A stretch of 38,070 nucleotides of DNA from Shimia ponticola (GCF_007995215.1 NZ_VCDK01000012.1:1-38070); one strand, 5' to 3'. Shown: positions 20,020 through 28,691, numbered from the stretch's first letter. Notes: generated by a model from the letters alone, not told the origin. Numbers and translations: made by a program.

Positions 20020-22148
20020 CCGACATCTACCTTTACGGAACCGTAGGCCAATCGTTTTGGGATGAGGCCTGTTTCACCGCATCGGATGTGGTCCAAGGCC
20101 TGACCGAATCAAATGGCGGCCCGGTAACGGTTCACCTCAATTCTGGTGGCGGGATTCTGAATGAAGGCACCACAATCCACAATTTGCTGCGCAATCATGC
20201 CGGCGACGTCACCATTCAAGTCGAGGGGATCGCCGCCTCGGCGGCCAGCGTTATTGCCATGGCGGGTGACACGATCGTGATGGGTCACGGGGCGCAGATC
20301 ATGATCCACGACCCGGCGCAGATGTTTACTGACGGGCGGGGCACCGAAGATGACCACCGCCGGGCGGCGGAAGGCTTGGGCCAGGCGGCCACGGCCATGG
20401 CGCAAATCTACGCCGCACGATCCGGCCAGCCGATCGCCGACGTGCGTCAGATCATGAAAGCAGAAACGTATTTAAATGCAGCTGATGCTGTGGCGCAGGG
20501 CTTTGCCGACCAGACGTCTGACGATCCGGCCACAGAGCAAGAGGTCGCCGCGTTCAACTACGCAATTTACAAGCGCGCCCCGGCATCCTTGCTGAGTGCT
20601 GCGCCGCGTGCTGCGAAGCCTGATTTTCAACCGGCCCTTGTGGCCATGATGGCGGGCCTGCCCGCGCAACAAAGGAGCTCGGCCATGGCCGCAAAGGACC
20701 TTAACACACTCGATCCAGAAACCGCCGCCGCGCCGGTCAAGACGGCGCAAGCTGTCGCCGCTGCCGACGATGATGTCGACGCAATGGATGACGACGAAAC
20801 AACCGCCGCTGACGCGTCTGACATTGCAGCGATGGATGACGACGCCGAGGCAGCTGCGGGCGGCGACGATGACATCGATGCGGCAGATGACGATGACGAC
20901 AATCCGGCAACGGCAACTCAGCTGACGCAGATGGTCGCCAATTTTGGCCTGCAGGCCAGCGTCGCAGCGCACATGATCGCCAAATCAATGACGGCAACCG
21001 AAGCCTCGGCACATATCGCCAAGGTTATGAAAAAGGACAATCCCATGACCGGAACACCCCGTCGCGGCCCCAGCCGTGCGACGATCCTGCGCGACGAGCG
21101 CGACACCCGCAACGAAGGCATGACCGCTGCACTGGTCGCTCAGTTGTCGCGTCAAAAAGACGTCACTGGCCCGGCGCGGGATTACATGGCCAACTCGCTT
21201 GTCGAGATCGCCGCCATGGCCTCGGGCTATGATGGCCCGCTGCGCACAGCCACCGACAAGATCAAGGCGTTCACCGCCGCTGCGCACTCGACGTCGGACT
21301 TTCCGGCGATTTTTGAAAACGTGATGCACAAGCGGTTGTTGGACAGTTACAATTTTGTCGAGCCAACCTATCGCCGGATCAGTGAGGAAATCTCATTTGC
21401 CGATTTCCGCGAGGTGCCCTTGGTCCGTGCCGGTGATTTCCCAGACCTGCAGCCGATCGGCGATAACGCCGAGATCAAGCACGGTACGTTTGGCGAAAGC
21501 AAAGAAACCGCGTTGTTGGCACCCTACGGTATCCAGATCACCATTTCCCGCACCATGATGATCAATGATGACTTGGGCGCGATCGACCGGGTGCTGTCGC
21601 GCTACGGTCAGCGCATCGCGCAGTGGGAAGATCGCACATTCTACAGCTTTGCGCTAAATGCTAAGATGTCCGATGGTCAAGCCATGTTCCGGACGCAGCG
21701 CGGCAACCTGGCCGGGACCGGCGCGGCGCTGACGATCGAAACGCTGGATGCGGCCAATATTGCGTTTTCTGAGCAAAAAGGGATCGACGGTGAAACGCTG
21801 GATCTCATTCCCAGCATCATCCTGACGGGTGCCAAGCAATCGCTGGCCGCGAAACGGATTGTCGCCGACATCACTGCCAGCAGCGCCGCCGAGGTCAACC
21901 CGTTCTCGGGTGATTATGAACACGTGCAAACGCCGCGCATCGCTGGCAATGAGTGGTATGTGCTGACCGCGCCGAATGCCGGCGGCGGTGCGCAGTGGGT
22001 TTACGGCTACCTCGACGGTGCCGAAGGGCCGCGTGTGCGCACGGATGAGCCATTCGGCTCGCAGGGTTTTGGCATGTCGGTCGAGCACGATTTCGGCGTC
22101 GGGGCGCAAGATACGCGCTTTGCGTACAAAAACCCCGGTCAGCCCTGA
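20016..22148 (+). CDS. Prohead protease / major capsid protein fusion
   Basis: 710 residues. Residues 1-190 are a ClpP/S49-type protease: VHLNSGGGILNEG, then GIAASAASVIAMAGD with likely nucleophile Ser75, and QIMIHDPAQ with His98. Residues about 224-300 are an extremely acidic Asp/Ala linker (DDDVDAMDDDET) like a scaffolding segment. Residues about 344-710 are an HK97/lambda E-type capsid protein (FREVPLVRAGDFPDLQPIG, SRTMMINDDLGAIDRVLSRY). In lambda these are separate C, Nu3 and E genes; fused versions occur in several phages. Two internal ribosome sites with in-frame ATGs lie at 20685 and 21045, and an open frame continues beyond the UGA. Confidence 0.95.
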   Translation: MTDIYLYGTVGQSFWDEACFTASDVVQGLTESNGGPVTVHLNSGGGILNEGTTIHNLLRNHAGDVTIQVEGIAASAASVIAMAGDTIVMGHGAQIMIHDPAQMFTDGRGTEDDHRRAAEGLGQAATAMAQIYAARSGQPIADVRQIMKAETYLNAADAVAQGFADQTSDDPATEQEVAAFNYAIYKRAPASLLSAAPRAAKPDFQPALVAMMAGLPAQQRSSAMAAKDLNTLDPETAAAPVKTAQAVAAADDDVDAMDDDETTAADASDIAAMDDDAEAAAGGDDDIDAADDDDDNPATATQLTQMVANFGLQASVAAHMIAKSMTATEASAHIAKVMKKDNPMTGTPRRGPSRATILRDERDTRNEGMTAALVAQLSRQKDVTGPARDYMANSLVEIAAMASGYDGPLRTATDKIKAFTAAAHSTSDFPAIFENVMHKRLLDSYNFVEPTYRRISEEISFADFREVPLVRAGDFPDLQPIGDNAEIKHGTFGESKETALLAPYGIQITISRTMMINDDLGAIDRVLSRYGQRIAQWEDRTFYSFALNAKMSDGQAMFRTQRGNLAGTGAALTIETLDAANIAFSEQKGIDGETLDLIPSIILTGAKQSLAAKRIVADITASSAAEVNPFSGDYEHVQTPRIAGNEWYVLTAPNAGGGAQWVYGYLDGAEGPRVRTDEPFGSQGFGMSVEHDFGVGAQDTRFAYKNPGQP
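20671..20687 (+). promoter_or_regulatory. Internal ribosome site and start in the capsid fusion gene (first)
   Basis: AAAGGAG at 20671-20677 stands seven bases before an in-frame ATG at 20685-20687 (codon 224). Translation from here would give a 487-residue protein made of the acidic linker plus the capsid domain (MAAKDLNTLDPETAAAP). The position is exactly at the end of the protease domain. It is analogous to lambda, where the scaffold Nu3 starts inside the protease gene C. Confidence 0.6.
21031..21047 (+). promoter_or_regulatory. Internal ribosome site and start in the capsid fusion gene (second)
   Basis: AAAAGGA at 21031-21037 stands seven bases before an in-frame ATG at 21045-21047 (codon 344). 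It lies at the boundary between the acidic scaffold-like region and the capsid domain. A product from here would have 367 residues (MTGTPRRGPSRATIL), a normal size for a lambda E-type major capsid protein. Confidence 0.6.
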
Positions 22149-22325
22149 ACAGCGCCCGGCGACGGTGAAAATCTGGGCGGCGGGACAGACCCGCCGCCCT
22201 CCGATGGCGGTGCTGCCGCCATGGCAGCGGGCGCACAGTCCGATGCTGATGAAATGTCCGGTGGCATGATGAGCGAAATGATCGAGCCCATTGTGACAGC
22301 AGTGACAGACCCTCTTATGCCTTAA
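22149..22325 (+). other. In-frame open extension after the capsid UGA (possible readthrough domain)
   Basis: The frame of the capsid gene continues for 58 sense codons after the TGA (22146-22148) to a TAA at 22323-22325. The encoded peptide begins TAPGDGENLGGGTDPPPSDG and ends MIEPIVTAVTDPLMP: a Gly/Pro/Asp linker followed by a short helix. Its composition and codon choice match the coding sequence around it. No ATG with a ribosome site opens it; the first in-frame ATG is at 22221 without a Shine-Dalgarno. Options: UGA readthrough giving a minor extended capsid protein, a recent nonsense mutation, or a 34-residue separate gene. Confidence 0.5.
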
Positions 22326-22342
22326 GAAAAGGATTTCCTTCC

Positions 22343-22678
22343 ATGGCTAAAACTCTACTGCAAACTGGTGACGTTCTGACCGTCACTGCAACCGACGCGA
22401 TGACCTCAGGAAAGGTCTATTTGGTCGGCAAGCTGGTCGGCATGGCGCTGAATTCTGCGGCGATCGGTGAAACCTGTGACTTGCGTTTGACGGGTGTGTG
22501 GAAAGATCAGCCCAAGGTCGAGGCGCAAGCCTGGGCGCAAGGTGCCACACTTTATTGGGACAATACGGCGGAAAACTTTACAACGACCGCCTCTGGCAAC
22601 ACCAAGGCTGGCCACGCATGGGCCGATGCCGCCAATCCGTCCACCACAGGTGTCGTGCGCCTGTCGCAGATCGCCTGA
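22343..22678 (+). CDS. Capsid cement/decoration protein (DUF2190-like)
   Basis: 111 residues with AAAAGGA before the ATG. It reads KTLLQTGDVLTVTATDAMTS then KVYLVGKLVGMALNSAAIGE, a beta-rich pattern with V-A--GDV and a G-xxF/YLVG-L-GVA segment typical of DUF2190 proteins. Lambda's decoration protein gpD is 110 residues and sits at the same point in gene order. Such trimers sit on the outside of the expanded capsid and stabilise it against the pressure of packaged DNA. Confidence 0.82.
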   Translation: MAKTLLQTGDVLTVTATDAMTSGKVYLVGKLVGMALNSAAIGETCDLRLTGVWKDQPKVEAQAWAQGATLYWDNTAENFTTTASGNTKAGHAWADAANPSTTGVVRLSQIA

Positions 22679-22704
22679 TCTGTAAAAATAGCGGGGGGCG
22701 GCGC

Positions 22705-23043
22705 ATGTCTTTGTTCAATGGCGTGACAGAGTTGTTTTCGGATGTTTTCGACGAACCTGTCACGCTGCTGCGCGCAGGTGCCGACCCCATCGATACGCTG
22801 GGCATCTACCGCGAGGAGCCTGTCGTGCAAAACGATCAGGATGGTCACGAAATCCTTGCTGTGGCCTCGGTCCTAAAGGTGCGACGTGGCATCGATCACG
22901 GTCTGCAGGCGGGTGATCGCGTTACGGTCGAGAGCCACCCCGGTCGCACATTCGAGGTCCTGTCACGGCAGCCGTCGCGGTCGCCAGCTGACGACAGGCA
23001 CATTTGTTTTGAATTGCGCGACGTGACGTCGGCCGCAAACTGA
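22705..23043 (+). CDS. Head-tail joining protein (gpFII-like)
   Basis: 112 residues from the ATG at 22705, preceded by GCGGGGGGCGG; lambda FII is 117. It has FNGVTELFSDVFDEPVTLL, a beta-rich middle (KVRRGIDHGLQAGDRVTVES), and HPGRTFEVLSRQPSR-type turns, the pattern of small head-completion proteins with a G-xx-G-xFxV--RQxD end. The location between the decoration protein and the tail terminator is that of lambda FII. Expected to form the surface of the connector that accepts the tail. Confidence 0.75.
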   Translation: MSLFNGVTELFSDVFDEPVTLLRAGADPIDTLGIYREEPVVQNDQDGHEILAVASVLKVRRGIDHGLQAGDRVTVESHPGRTFEVLSRQPSRSPADDRHICFELRDVTSAAN

Positions 23044-23059
23044 ACGGACATTTTTCAAA

Positions 23060-23485
23060 ATGACCACACCCCATGCGCGCGGCGTCTTGCGCAACGCGAT
23101 CCGCACGCTTTTGTCCACCGAGCCGCTGCTGGCTGATGCCAGTCATGTTCTGTCATCGACAAAAGTTGATGAAGATCAGGTGCCGCTCTATTCGGTGTCG
23201 ATTCCGTCAGAGGAAGAAACCACCGACAGCAGCAGCCTGACGACTGTGGTGTCACACGTGGTGATCGCCGCGACGATCGCCGCCGGTGCTGACCAAATCG
23301 AAGATCAGCTCGACCATCTGGGCGAAGCGATCCGCGCAAAAATGGTCGGCGGGCTGCGAGTGGAAACCGGCGTTGCGACGCCTGACCTAAAGCGAACCGA
23401 ATTTAAAACCGGCCAGACCGGCGCGACCCTGACGGGCACGGTCATGATGCTTTGGCATGTGACTGCCTATCTGCGCGACGCCTGA
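23060..23485 (+). CDS. Tail terminator protein (gpU-like, putative)
   Basis: 141 residues (lambda gpU 131). It opens MTTPHARGVLRNAIRTLL then L-ADASHVLSST, contains PLYSVSIPSEEETTDSSS and VVSHVVIAATIAAGADQIED, then QLDHLGEAIRAKM, and ends TLTGTVMMLWHVTAYLRD. The helix-strand-helix-strand plan with a repeated VT-Y final strand fits gpU/minor tail family. Position between FII-like and tail tube genes supports it. No SD beyond ACGGAC. Confidence 0.72.
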   Translation: MTTPHARGVLRNAIRTLLSTEPLLADASHVLSSTKVDEDQVPLYSVSIPSEEETTDSSSLTTVVSHVVIAATIAAGADQIEDQLDHLGEAIRAKMVGGLRVETGVATPDLKRTEFKTGQTGATLTGTVMMLWHVTAYLRDA

Positions 23486-23524
23486 CGATAACAACCCCCG
23501 AGACCCTACCGAAAGGACTTAAAA

Positions 23525-23974
23525 ATGACCGGGACGCGAGTTTATAGCCAAGCCAAAGCTGGCCTTGATCATGACATTCAGATGCATCTGCGGCACGGGG
23601 ATCCTGCCGTGACAACCGAGGTGCTGGGGCATGAAGATTTCACACATCCAAACCTTGAGCCGCCGCGCCTCGACGTCGGTCACATGCGCAGCCCTGGCAA
23701 GGTCGGTGAGGAAATCAATGCGCCACGGCCAGCGGTTCAATATGAAATCGCTCTGCAGGATTGGGCCGGGCACGCGTCGCATGACGTATTCCGGACGCTG
23801 GAAGCATCGGGCGAGGTCATCGAGTTTCTGCTGACCAAAGACGGCACGCTGCGCGGTTGGGCGGCAAAGGTCATGTATTTTGATCCGACCGATGCCGGCA
23901 TGCGCGACAAGGGCATGGCAGTGCTGAAATTGTCGATTATGGCCGAAATTGAAACGCCCGCGCCAATTAGCTGA
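23525..23974 (+). CDS. Major tail tube protein (putative, gpV position)
   Basis: 149 residues with AAAGGAC before the ATG. Beta-rich, with ARPAVQYEIALQDWAG-type strands, ASGEVIEFLLTKDGTLRG and GMAVLKLSIMAEIE as the last strand. Size and order (after the tail terminator, before the chaperone-position gene and tape measure) match the tail tube. It lacks the extra Ig-like domain of lambda gpV. It is ATG/TGA-overlapped with the next gene. Assignment rests mainly on position. Confidence 0.65.
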   Translation: MTGTRVYSQAKAGLDHDIQMHLRHGDPAVTTEVLGHEDFTHPNLEPPRLDVGHMRSPGKVGEEINAPRPAVQYEIALQDWAGHASHDVFRTLEASGEVIEFLLTKDGTLRGWAAKVMYFDPTDAGMRDKGMAVLKLSIMAEIETPAPIS

Positions 23975-24663
23975 TGTTGCGATTTTTGCGCTCTGGCCCG
24001 CCCGTGTTAACCATGGGCGGGTTGTGTGTGTTTGAAACCGCGACTGGCAAAAGCGCGCCTGCCGTCCTCGATGCGCTGGCCGCCCAAGCGACAATCGCGC
24101 CCGACAAGCCGTTGCCTGCTCCGCTGGTCGCCGATCTGGCTGGTCTGACCGCCTCGGCGCTCAAATGGTCCGGCGTTGCAGCACCGCGTGCCACGCGACG
24201 GGCGCATCGCATGCTTGCCTCGCGCCCCGAGGAACTGGCCGCGATGTTGACCAACTTTCTGGCTGATCCAATTCCCAGCAAACCGCACCCGGCGGCCAAG
24301 GGTTCGGCAAACCTAAATGCGCAAGCGACGGGCCTGCCGTCGGCCCTCACGTTGCGGGCCGATTGGATTGCCGCCGGATTTCCGGCTGCTGCATTTGAAC
24401 CGCTCGCTCTTTGGCAGCACGCGCGCATCGGACAGGCCCGCCAATCCGCACAGATCTCGGCGATGTGCGATGCTGCCGTTGCGGCCCGCGCTGCGCAACT
24501 CGACGGAAAGGATTTCCGTCATTGGCTTGATGAGGTGACGCGGGCCGCTGATGCCGCCAGCGGCAAGCCCAAGCCCGACCTGTGGCAATCGCTTGATGCC
24601 ACAACCGCACATCTGCCGCGCCTGAGCGCAGAAGAATTTGCCCGCATGAAAGGTCTGCAATGA
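23974..24663 (+). CDS. Tail assembly chaperone position protein
   Basis: 229 residues, ATG overlapping the upstream TGA. Helical and Ala/Leu-rich (APLVADLAGLTASALKW, RRAHRMLASRPEELAAML, DWIAAGFPAAAFEPLALW). It lies directly before the tape measure gene, where lambda makes G and G-T by -1 frameshift. Here there is a single frame and no companion frame, so no frameshift is evident. The LAADWIAAGFP-type helix may belong to a chaperone that coats the tape measure. Function inferred by position. Confidence 0.55.
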   Translation: MLRFLRSGPPVLTMGGLCVFETATGKSAPAVLDALAAQATIAPDKPLPAPLVADLAGLTASALKWSGVAAPRATRRAHRMLASRPEELAAMLTNFLADPIPSKPHPAAKGSANLNAQATGLPSALTLRADWIAAGFPAAAFEPLALWQHARIGQARQSAQISAMCDAAVAARAAQLDGKDFRHWLDEVTRAADAASGKPKPDLWQSLDATTAHLPRLSAEEFARMKGLQ

Positions 24664-26975
24664 AACGTCCTGTTGGTCGCCTGACGGCCTTTCTGCGTCT
24701 CGACAAGGTCCAGTTTGACAAGGGCCTAAAATCTGTTCGAGGTCGCGTTACCGCCCTAGGCGCATTTGTAAAGCGCACGCTGGCCCCGTTGGCTGTGTTG
24801 GGCGCTGGTATTGGCACGACCCAATCGGTGCGGCGGGCCCTCGATCTGATCGATGCGCAGGCCAAGTTGGCGCGCTCGATGAATACGACCGTTAGCAGCA
24901 TGCAGGTGCTTGAACGCGCCGGCGAGCTCGCGGGCGTGTCCATGTCGCAGTTGGAAACCGGTTCAAAGGATTTGTTTCGGCGTCTCAGTCAAGCGGCAGG
25001 GGGCACAGGACCCGCCGCTGAGGCTCTGCAAGAGCTTAAACTGTCAGCGAATGATCTGATCAGTCTGCCGCTTGATCAGCGCATCGAGGCAATCAATCAG
25101 GCGTTGCTTGACCACGTCCCGTCTGCACGGCGCGCAGCCGTTGCTGGCGCTCTTTTCGGCGAGGAAGGTTCGATCGCGATGACGCGGCTGGATCCGGCCA
25201 CGCTGCGGCAGGCGAATGATGAAATTCAGAGATTTGGGCGCGAGGTCAGCCAGGTCGAAGCTGCCAAAATCGAACAGACAAATGACGCTCTGTCGCGCTT
25301 GGGGTTGATCGGGCGCGGTCTGGGCACGGATCTGACCGTCGCCATCGCCCCTGCCCTGACCGCGATCGCAAACGGCCTGTCGGGGATGGTGGCCGGGTAT
25401 CGTCAAGTGCGCACATTCCTCGGCGATGTGCTTTTTCTTTACCGTGAGACGGCCCAAGCCGTTAACGGCTCGCTCGGGATTATCGACGCTGTGCGTGCGG
25501 CCTTTGCCGCTGTCTGGTCTGCGGTTGTGGGTGCCTTCAGGGCTGTGTCGGGGTTTGTTGGTGGTCTGCGCGTGCTGGCCGAGCAGTCGGGCGGAATTGG
25601 GGCTGTTTGGGATCATCTGGGCAGCCTAGCAAGCGAGGTCGCGCAGCGAATTGCCGATGTGTTCCGCGCTGCCGGGCAGGCGCTGCGCGGGGCCTTTCAA
25701 ACCGCAGTGGGCCATGTGATCACCTATTTTGCGGACATGGTGGCGCGCGGTGTGGAATTTGGCGCACGGATGACCGATATCGCGCTCGGTGCCAAGGATG
25801 CGATGATCGCTGCGTTTGGTGCGCTGCCGAACGCGCTCGGGTCGTTGATGTATCAAGGCGCGAACGCGGCGATCCAAGGCGTCGAAAGCATGATCAACGG
25901 CGTGATCGACCGCGTAAATCGCTTTATCACGGCCATCAACGGCGCAATCGCCAGCCTGCCCGATTGGGCGCGTGGGGATTTTGGGGGGCTCGACACCATT
26001 GACGCTGTCAGCCTTGGCGGCGTCGGCAATCCTTTTGCCGGATCGACGGGCGTTGCTGCCGCCGCGAGTGCCGCGTTTAGTGCGCGGCAGGGCGAAACGA
26101 ATTTTGGGCCAGGTGGCGCGGGTTTGCGCTCGGCGGGGGCTGGCCTGATTTCGCTAGGCGTGCAGTCGGGGCAGACCGCTGACACGCTGTTTTCAGGCGC
26201 GCGCCGCCCGCTTGCTGCTTTGGGTGACCTATCCAGTGCAATCGATGCGGCTGCACAGTCTGCCGAAGCTGCGCAGGCCGAAAGCGATGCTCTGGCCGAT
26301 GGGTTGGATCAGGTAGCGGTCGCAGGCGGCAGCGCCTCGGACGCCCTAGGGGGCGGCGGTGGTGGGTCTGCGGCGGGATCCGGTGGCGGTGGTGTTGCAG
26401 GCGCAGCTGACAAGGCGAAATCGTCGCTAGAGACCCTGCGGGAAAATGTGCGGTCGATTTCGGAGCGTCTCGGCGATGCCGTGACCTCGGCGAATAGCTT
26501 TGGCGAGGCGTGGGGCAATGTTAAGTCGCTCGCGCTTGATGCAATTCGCAAAATTGCAGCCAATTGGGCATCCAACGGCATCGAAACAATAATCAATCGG
26601 ATGAGCGGGATCGGTTCCGGTGGCGGTACGCCCAACCTGTTTGGTCGATTGCTCGGCGGGCTTTTCCCAGGTCGCGCTATGGGTGGTGGCGTGCGCGCCG
26701 GTCAGATCTATCAGGTCAACGAACAGACGCCGCGCAGCGAATGGATGTTTGTCGGCGCAAATGGTGGCGTGCTGAACCACGGGCAAATGACCAACGCGGT
26801 CAGCCGCGCGATGGGCGGGCGCTCATCGCAGGAAGCGGGCCGGATGCGCATCATGTTGGATGCAGGACTAAAGGCTGAATTCCTTAATGCCGCTGCAGAG
26901 CAGTCGGTCGAAATCGCGCGGATGGGCATCGAGGCAAATAATACATCGGTGCGCCAAGCGCAGCGGCGGGGGTAA
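24660..26975 (+). CDS. Tail tape measure protein
   Basis: 771 residues, ATGA overlap with the previous gene. It has a long helical body with several hydrophobic stretches (LAPLAVLGAGIGTT; AAFAAVWSAVVGAF) and a C-terminal Gly-rich segment (GGGGGGSAAGSGGGG near residue 560-580). The N-terminus (VQFDKGLKSVRGRVTALG) is that of many small tape measure proteins. At about 1.5 angstrom per residue it would set a tail of roughly 115 nm, an estimate from the general rule. It must be wrapped by chaperone and tube proteins during tail assembly. Confidence 0.93.
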   Translation: MKRPVGRLTAFLRLDKVQFDKGLKSVRGRVTALGAFVKRTLAPLAVLGAGIGTTQSVRRALDLIDAQAKLARSMNTTVSSMQVLERAGELAGVSMSQLETGSKDLFRRLSQAAGGTGPAAEALQELKLSANDLISLPLDQRIEAINQALLDHVPSARRAAVAGALFGEEGSIAMTRLDPATLRQANDEIQRFGREVSQVEAAKIEQTNDALSRLGLIGRGLGTDLTVAIAPALTAIANGLSGMVAGYRQVRTFLGDVLFLYRETAQAVNGSLGIIDAVRAAFAAVWSAVVGAFRAVSGFVGGLRVLAEQSGGIGAVWDHLGSLASEVAQRIADVFRAAGQALRGAFQTAVGHVITYFADMVARGVEFGARMTDIALGAKDAMIAAFGALPNALGSLMYQGANAAIQGVESMINGVIDRVNRFITAINGAIASLPDWARGDFGGLDTIDAVSLGGVGNPFAGSTGVAAAASAAFSARQGETNFGPGGAGLRSAGAGLISLGVQSGQTADTLFSGARRPLAALGDLSSAIDAAAQSAEAAQAESDALADGLDQVAVAGGSASDALGGGGGGSAAGSGGGGVAGAADKAKSSLETLRENVRSISERLGDAVTSANSFGEAWGNVKSLALDAIRKIAANWASNGIETIINRMSGIGSGGGTPNLFGRLLGGLFPGRAMGGGVRAGQIYQVNEQTPRSEWMFVGANGGVLNHGQMTNAVSRAMGGRSSQEAGRMRIMLDAGLKAEFLNAAAEQSVEIARMGIEANNTSVRQAQRRG

Positions 26976-26978
26976 AGC

Positions 26979-27692
26979 ATGGCAACCTTTCTGGATTTGA
27001 CCGCATCGCTTGGGCAGAAAATCAGGCACGAAAATCTGCGCCTGATCGGCCAGACGACTGATTACAATCCGGGGATCGATGGGCGCGAACAGGTGCTTTA
27101 CACCGAGAATAGGGTTTGGCGCGGGTCAATCGTATTTCCGACCATGGTCGGGCGCGATTTGGCTTTGTTGCGATCGGTGCCGACCCGTTTGCGCGGGCGG
27201 GCTGGTGTTATGCGATTGCCCTTGATGAATATCGCAAGTCCTCGTTTCGAGGGTGATAAGGTCGCCTTCTGGCAATCCGTTGGGGTCCCGCAGGCGGATA
27301 TTGATCAGGGGGCGGCGGCATTTGCAGATGGTGCAAATTTTGCCGACGGATCTGGCTTTGCGTTGCCGGATGCCGATGACGAATTCCTGACAGATCCGCA
27401 AGCCATCGGTGACACGACGATTAAGCTGACAGGATATATTGGGCGCAACCTGCAGGTCGGTGATCGGTTTTCGATCTTGGCGCGGCTTTATGAGGTCGAG
27501 GAAAACCAAGACGGTCAGATCACATTTTCACCCCCGGCACGCAAAGATGCACCTGCCGGCACGCTTGTGCGCGTGTCGGAGCCGCATATCGATGTGCGTT
27601 TGGCGGGAAACGAGGATTGGGAAGTGGTGATCAATCTCGGCCATCATTCCGAGGCGTTGACGGTCAATGTTGTCGAGGCCTTTGACAGATGA
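26979..27692 (+). CDS. Distal tail/tail tip protein
   Basis: 237 residues, GGGGGT just before the ATG. Beta-rich: VWRGSIVFPTMVGRDLALL, then RLRGRAGVMRLPLMNIAS, FADGSGFALPDADDEF, and TIKLTGYIGRNLQVGDRFS, finishing VVINLGHHSEALTVNVVEA. This layout is common to tail tip proteins between the tape measure and the hub gene in phages of this group, whose exact counterpart in lambda is gpM/L. Overlaps the next start (ATGA at 27689-27692). Confidence 0.65.
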   Translation: MATFLDLTASLGQKIRHENLRLIGQTTDYNPGIDGREQVLYTENRVWRGSIVFPTMVGRDLALLRSVPTRLRGRAGVMRLPLMNIASPRFEGDKVAFWQSVGVPQADIDQGAAAFADGANFADGSGFALPDADDEFLTDPQAIGDTTIKLTGYIGRNLQVGDRFSILARLYEVEENQDGQITFSPPARKDAPAGTLVRVSEPHIDVRLAGNEDWEVVINLGHHSEALTVNVVEAFDR

Positions 27693-28309
27693 TCCAATTT
27701 CTAGAGGCCCAGCCGCCCGAGCACCAGGACCATGTGATGGATCTGCTGGGCCGTGGGGCGGTGCAGATGGCCGTCATGTTGCACTTGGACTTCGCGGCGC
27801 AGCCGGTTTGGCTGTCCAATCGCAATGTGCCGTTTGTCGATCAAAAATGGGGGTACACGTGGGGTGCGGGTGGCGGTCTGCTGGTCAGTCTGCCGGATCT
27901 TAGCGGTGGTGATGACCAGCTTGCCCCGTTTCATGAATACCGCTTGGGCATTCCCAATGAATGGATCGATCGCGAAAATTGGGCTGCTGAATTGGTGCAA
28001 ATGGTCGGCGACAGGTCTGACTATGTGGGGCGGGACTCGGGGCTTTATGGCCAATTGTTTGATCCGGACACCAATCAGCCTGCCGGACATCCGTTCGCTT
28101 TCGATATTGGCATCATGGACCGCATGAAAGCGGCTTTCCCGCGCGGCGGCGCGATCGTCAGTCTGACAACCGAAAGTTTCATGGCCCGCAAGGGTGTGCC
28201 GGTCTATGGGATGCTAACTTACCTTGACCAAAAGCGCCGCCATGCCAACGACGAAGGTCTGCAGTTTGTGACAGAGGCGAACAAACTGATCACCTGGACG
28301 GATTGGTAA
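27689..28309 (+). CDS. Tail tip protein of unknown family
   Basis: 206 residues. Aromatic- and Asp-rich with GRGAVQMAVMLHLDFAAQPV, WLSNRNVPFVDQKWG, then DRSDYVGRDSGLYGQLFDP and RRHANDEGLQFV. It stands between the distal tail protein and the peptidase-like gene in a run of overlapping or touching genes, the place of lambda gpL. No cysteine cluster for an Fe-S site is visible. Called by position; the family is not certain. Confidence 0.6.
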   Translation: MIQFLEAQPPEHQDHVMDLLGRGAVQMAVMLHLDFAAQPVWLSNRNVPFVDQKWGYTWGAGGGLLVSLPDLSGGDDQLAPFHEYRLGIPNEWIDRENWAAELVQMVGDRSDYVGRDSGLYGQLFDPDTNQPAGHPFAFDIGIMDRMKAAFPRGGAIVSLTTESFMARKGVPVYGMLTYLDQKRRHANDEGLQFVTEANKLITWTDW

Positions 28310-28310
28310 G

Positions 28311-28691
28311 ATGCTGGCCGATTTCATCGCAAAAACCCGCTCTGATCCGTTTGAGTGGGGCAGCAACGATTGTGCTTTGTGGTGCGCCTCGGCGGTCGAG
28401 CATGAGACCGGATTTGACCCTGCCATCAATCTGCGCGGGACTTATGCCAGCCGCTTTGCGTGTCGTCAGATGATCATGGCCGCAGGTGGTCTTGTTGCGC
28501 TGATCGTGCCACGGATGGTTCATCCCATGATCGGGGATCTCGACGGTGACGGCGTCGCGGTTTTACATCTCGACGGCCAAACTCTGTGCGGCTTGATCGT
28601 TGATGGTCGCGCCGTCGTAAAGGGTCAGCGCGGCCTGCGCATCGCAGATGATTTTTCTATTCTTAGGGGGTGGTCATGCCGCAGGCCTTAG
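28311..28691 (+). CDS. DUF6950-like cysteine peptidase fold, tail-associated
   Basis: 126 residues. The opening LADFIAKTRSDPFEWGSNDC and ALWCAS carries the F-xWG-NDCALWCA block of the DUF6950 group (NlpC/P60-related). The cysteine in NDC is the candidate nucleophile. The later HPMIGDLDGDGVAVL segment resembles the P-xxGDL-xx... turn seen before the catalytic His in these folds, though no His follows in the usual place. In lambda the corresponding gene K is a peptidase. It may locally open peptidoglycan at DNA entry. Overlaps the J-like gene by 16 bases. Confidence 0.75.
   Translation: MLADFIAKTRSDPFEWGSNDCALWCASAVEHETGFDPAINLRGTYASRFACRQMIMAAGGLVALIVPRMVHPMIGDLDGDGVAVLHLDGQTLCGLIVDGRAVVKGQRGLRIADDFSILRGWSCRRP

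Noticed and set aside
23974-24663. A programmed frameshift in the tail chaperone gene, as in lambda G-T
   Set aside because: One uninterrupted frame is present and no second overlapping frame of suitable length follows before the tape measure gene.
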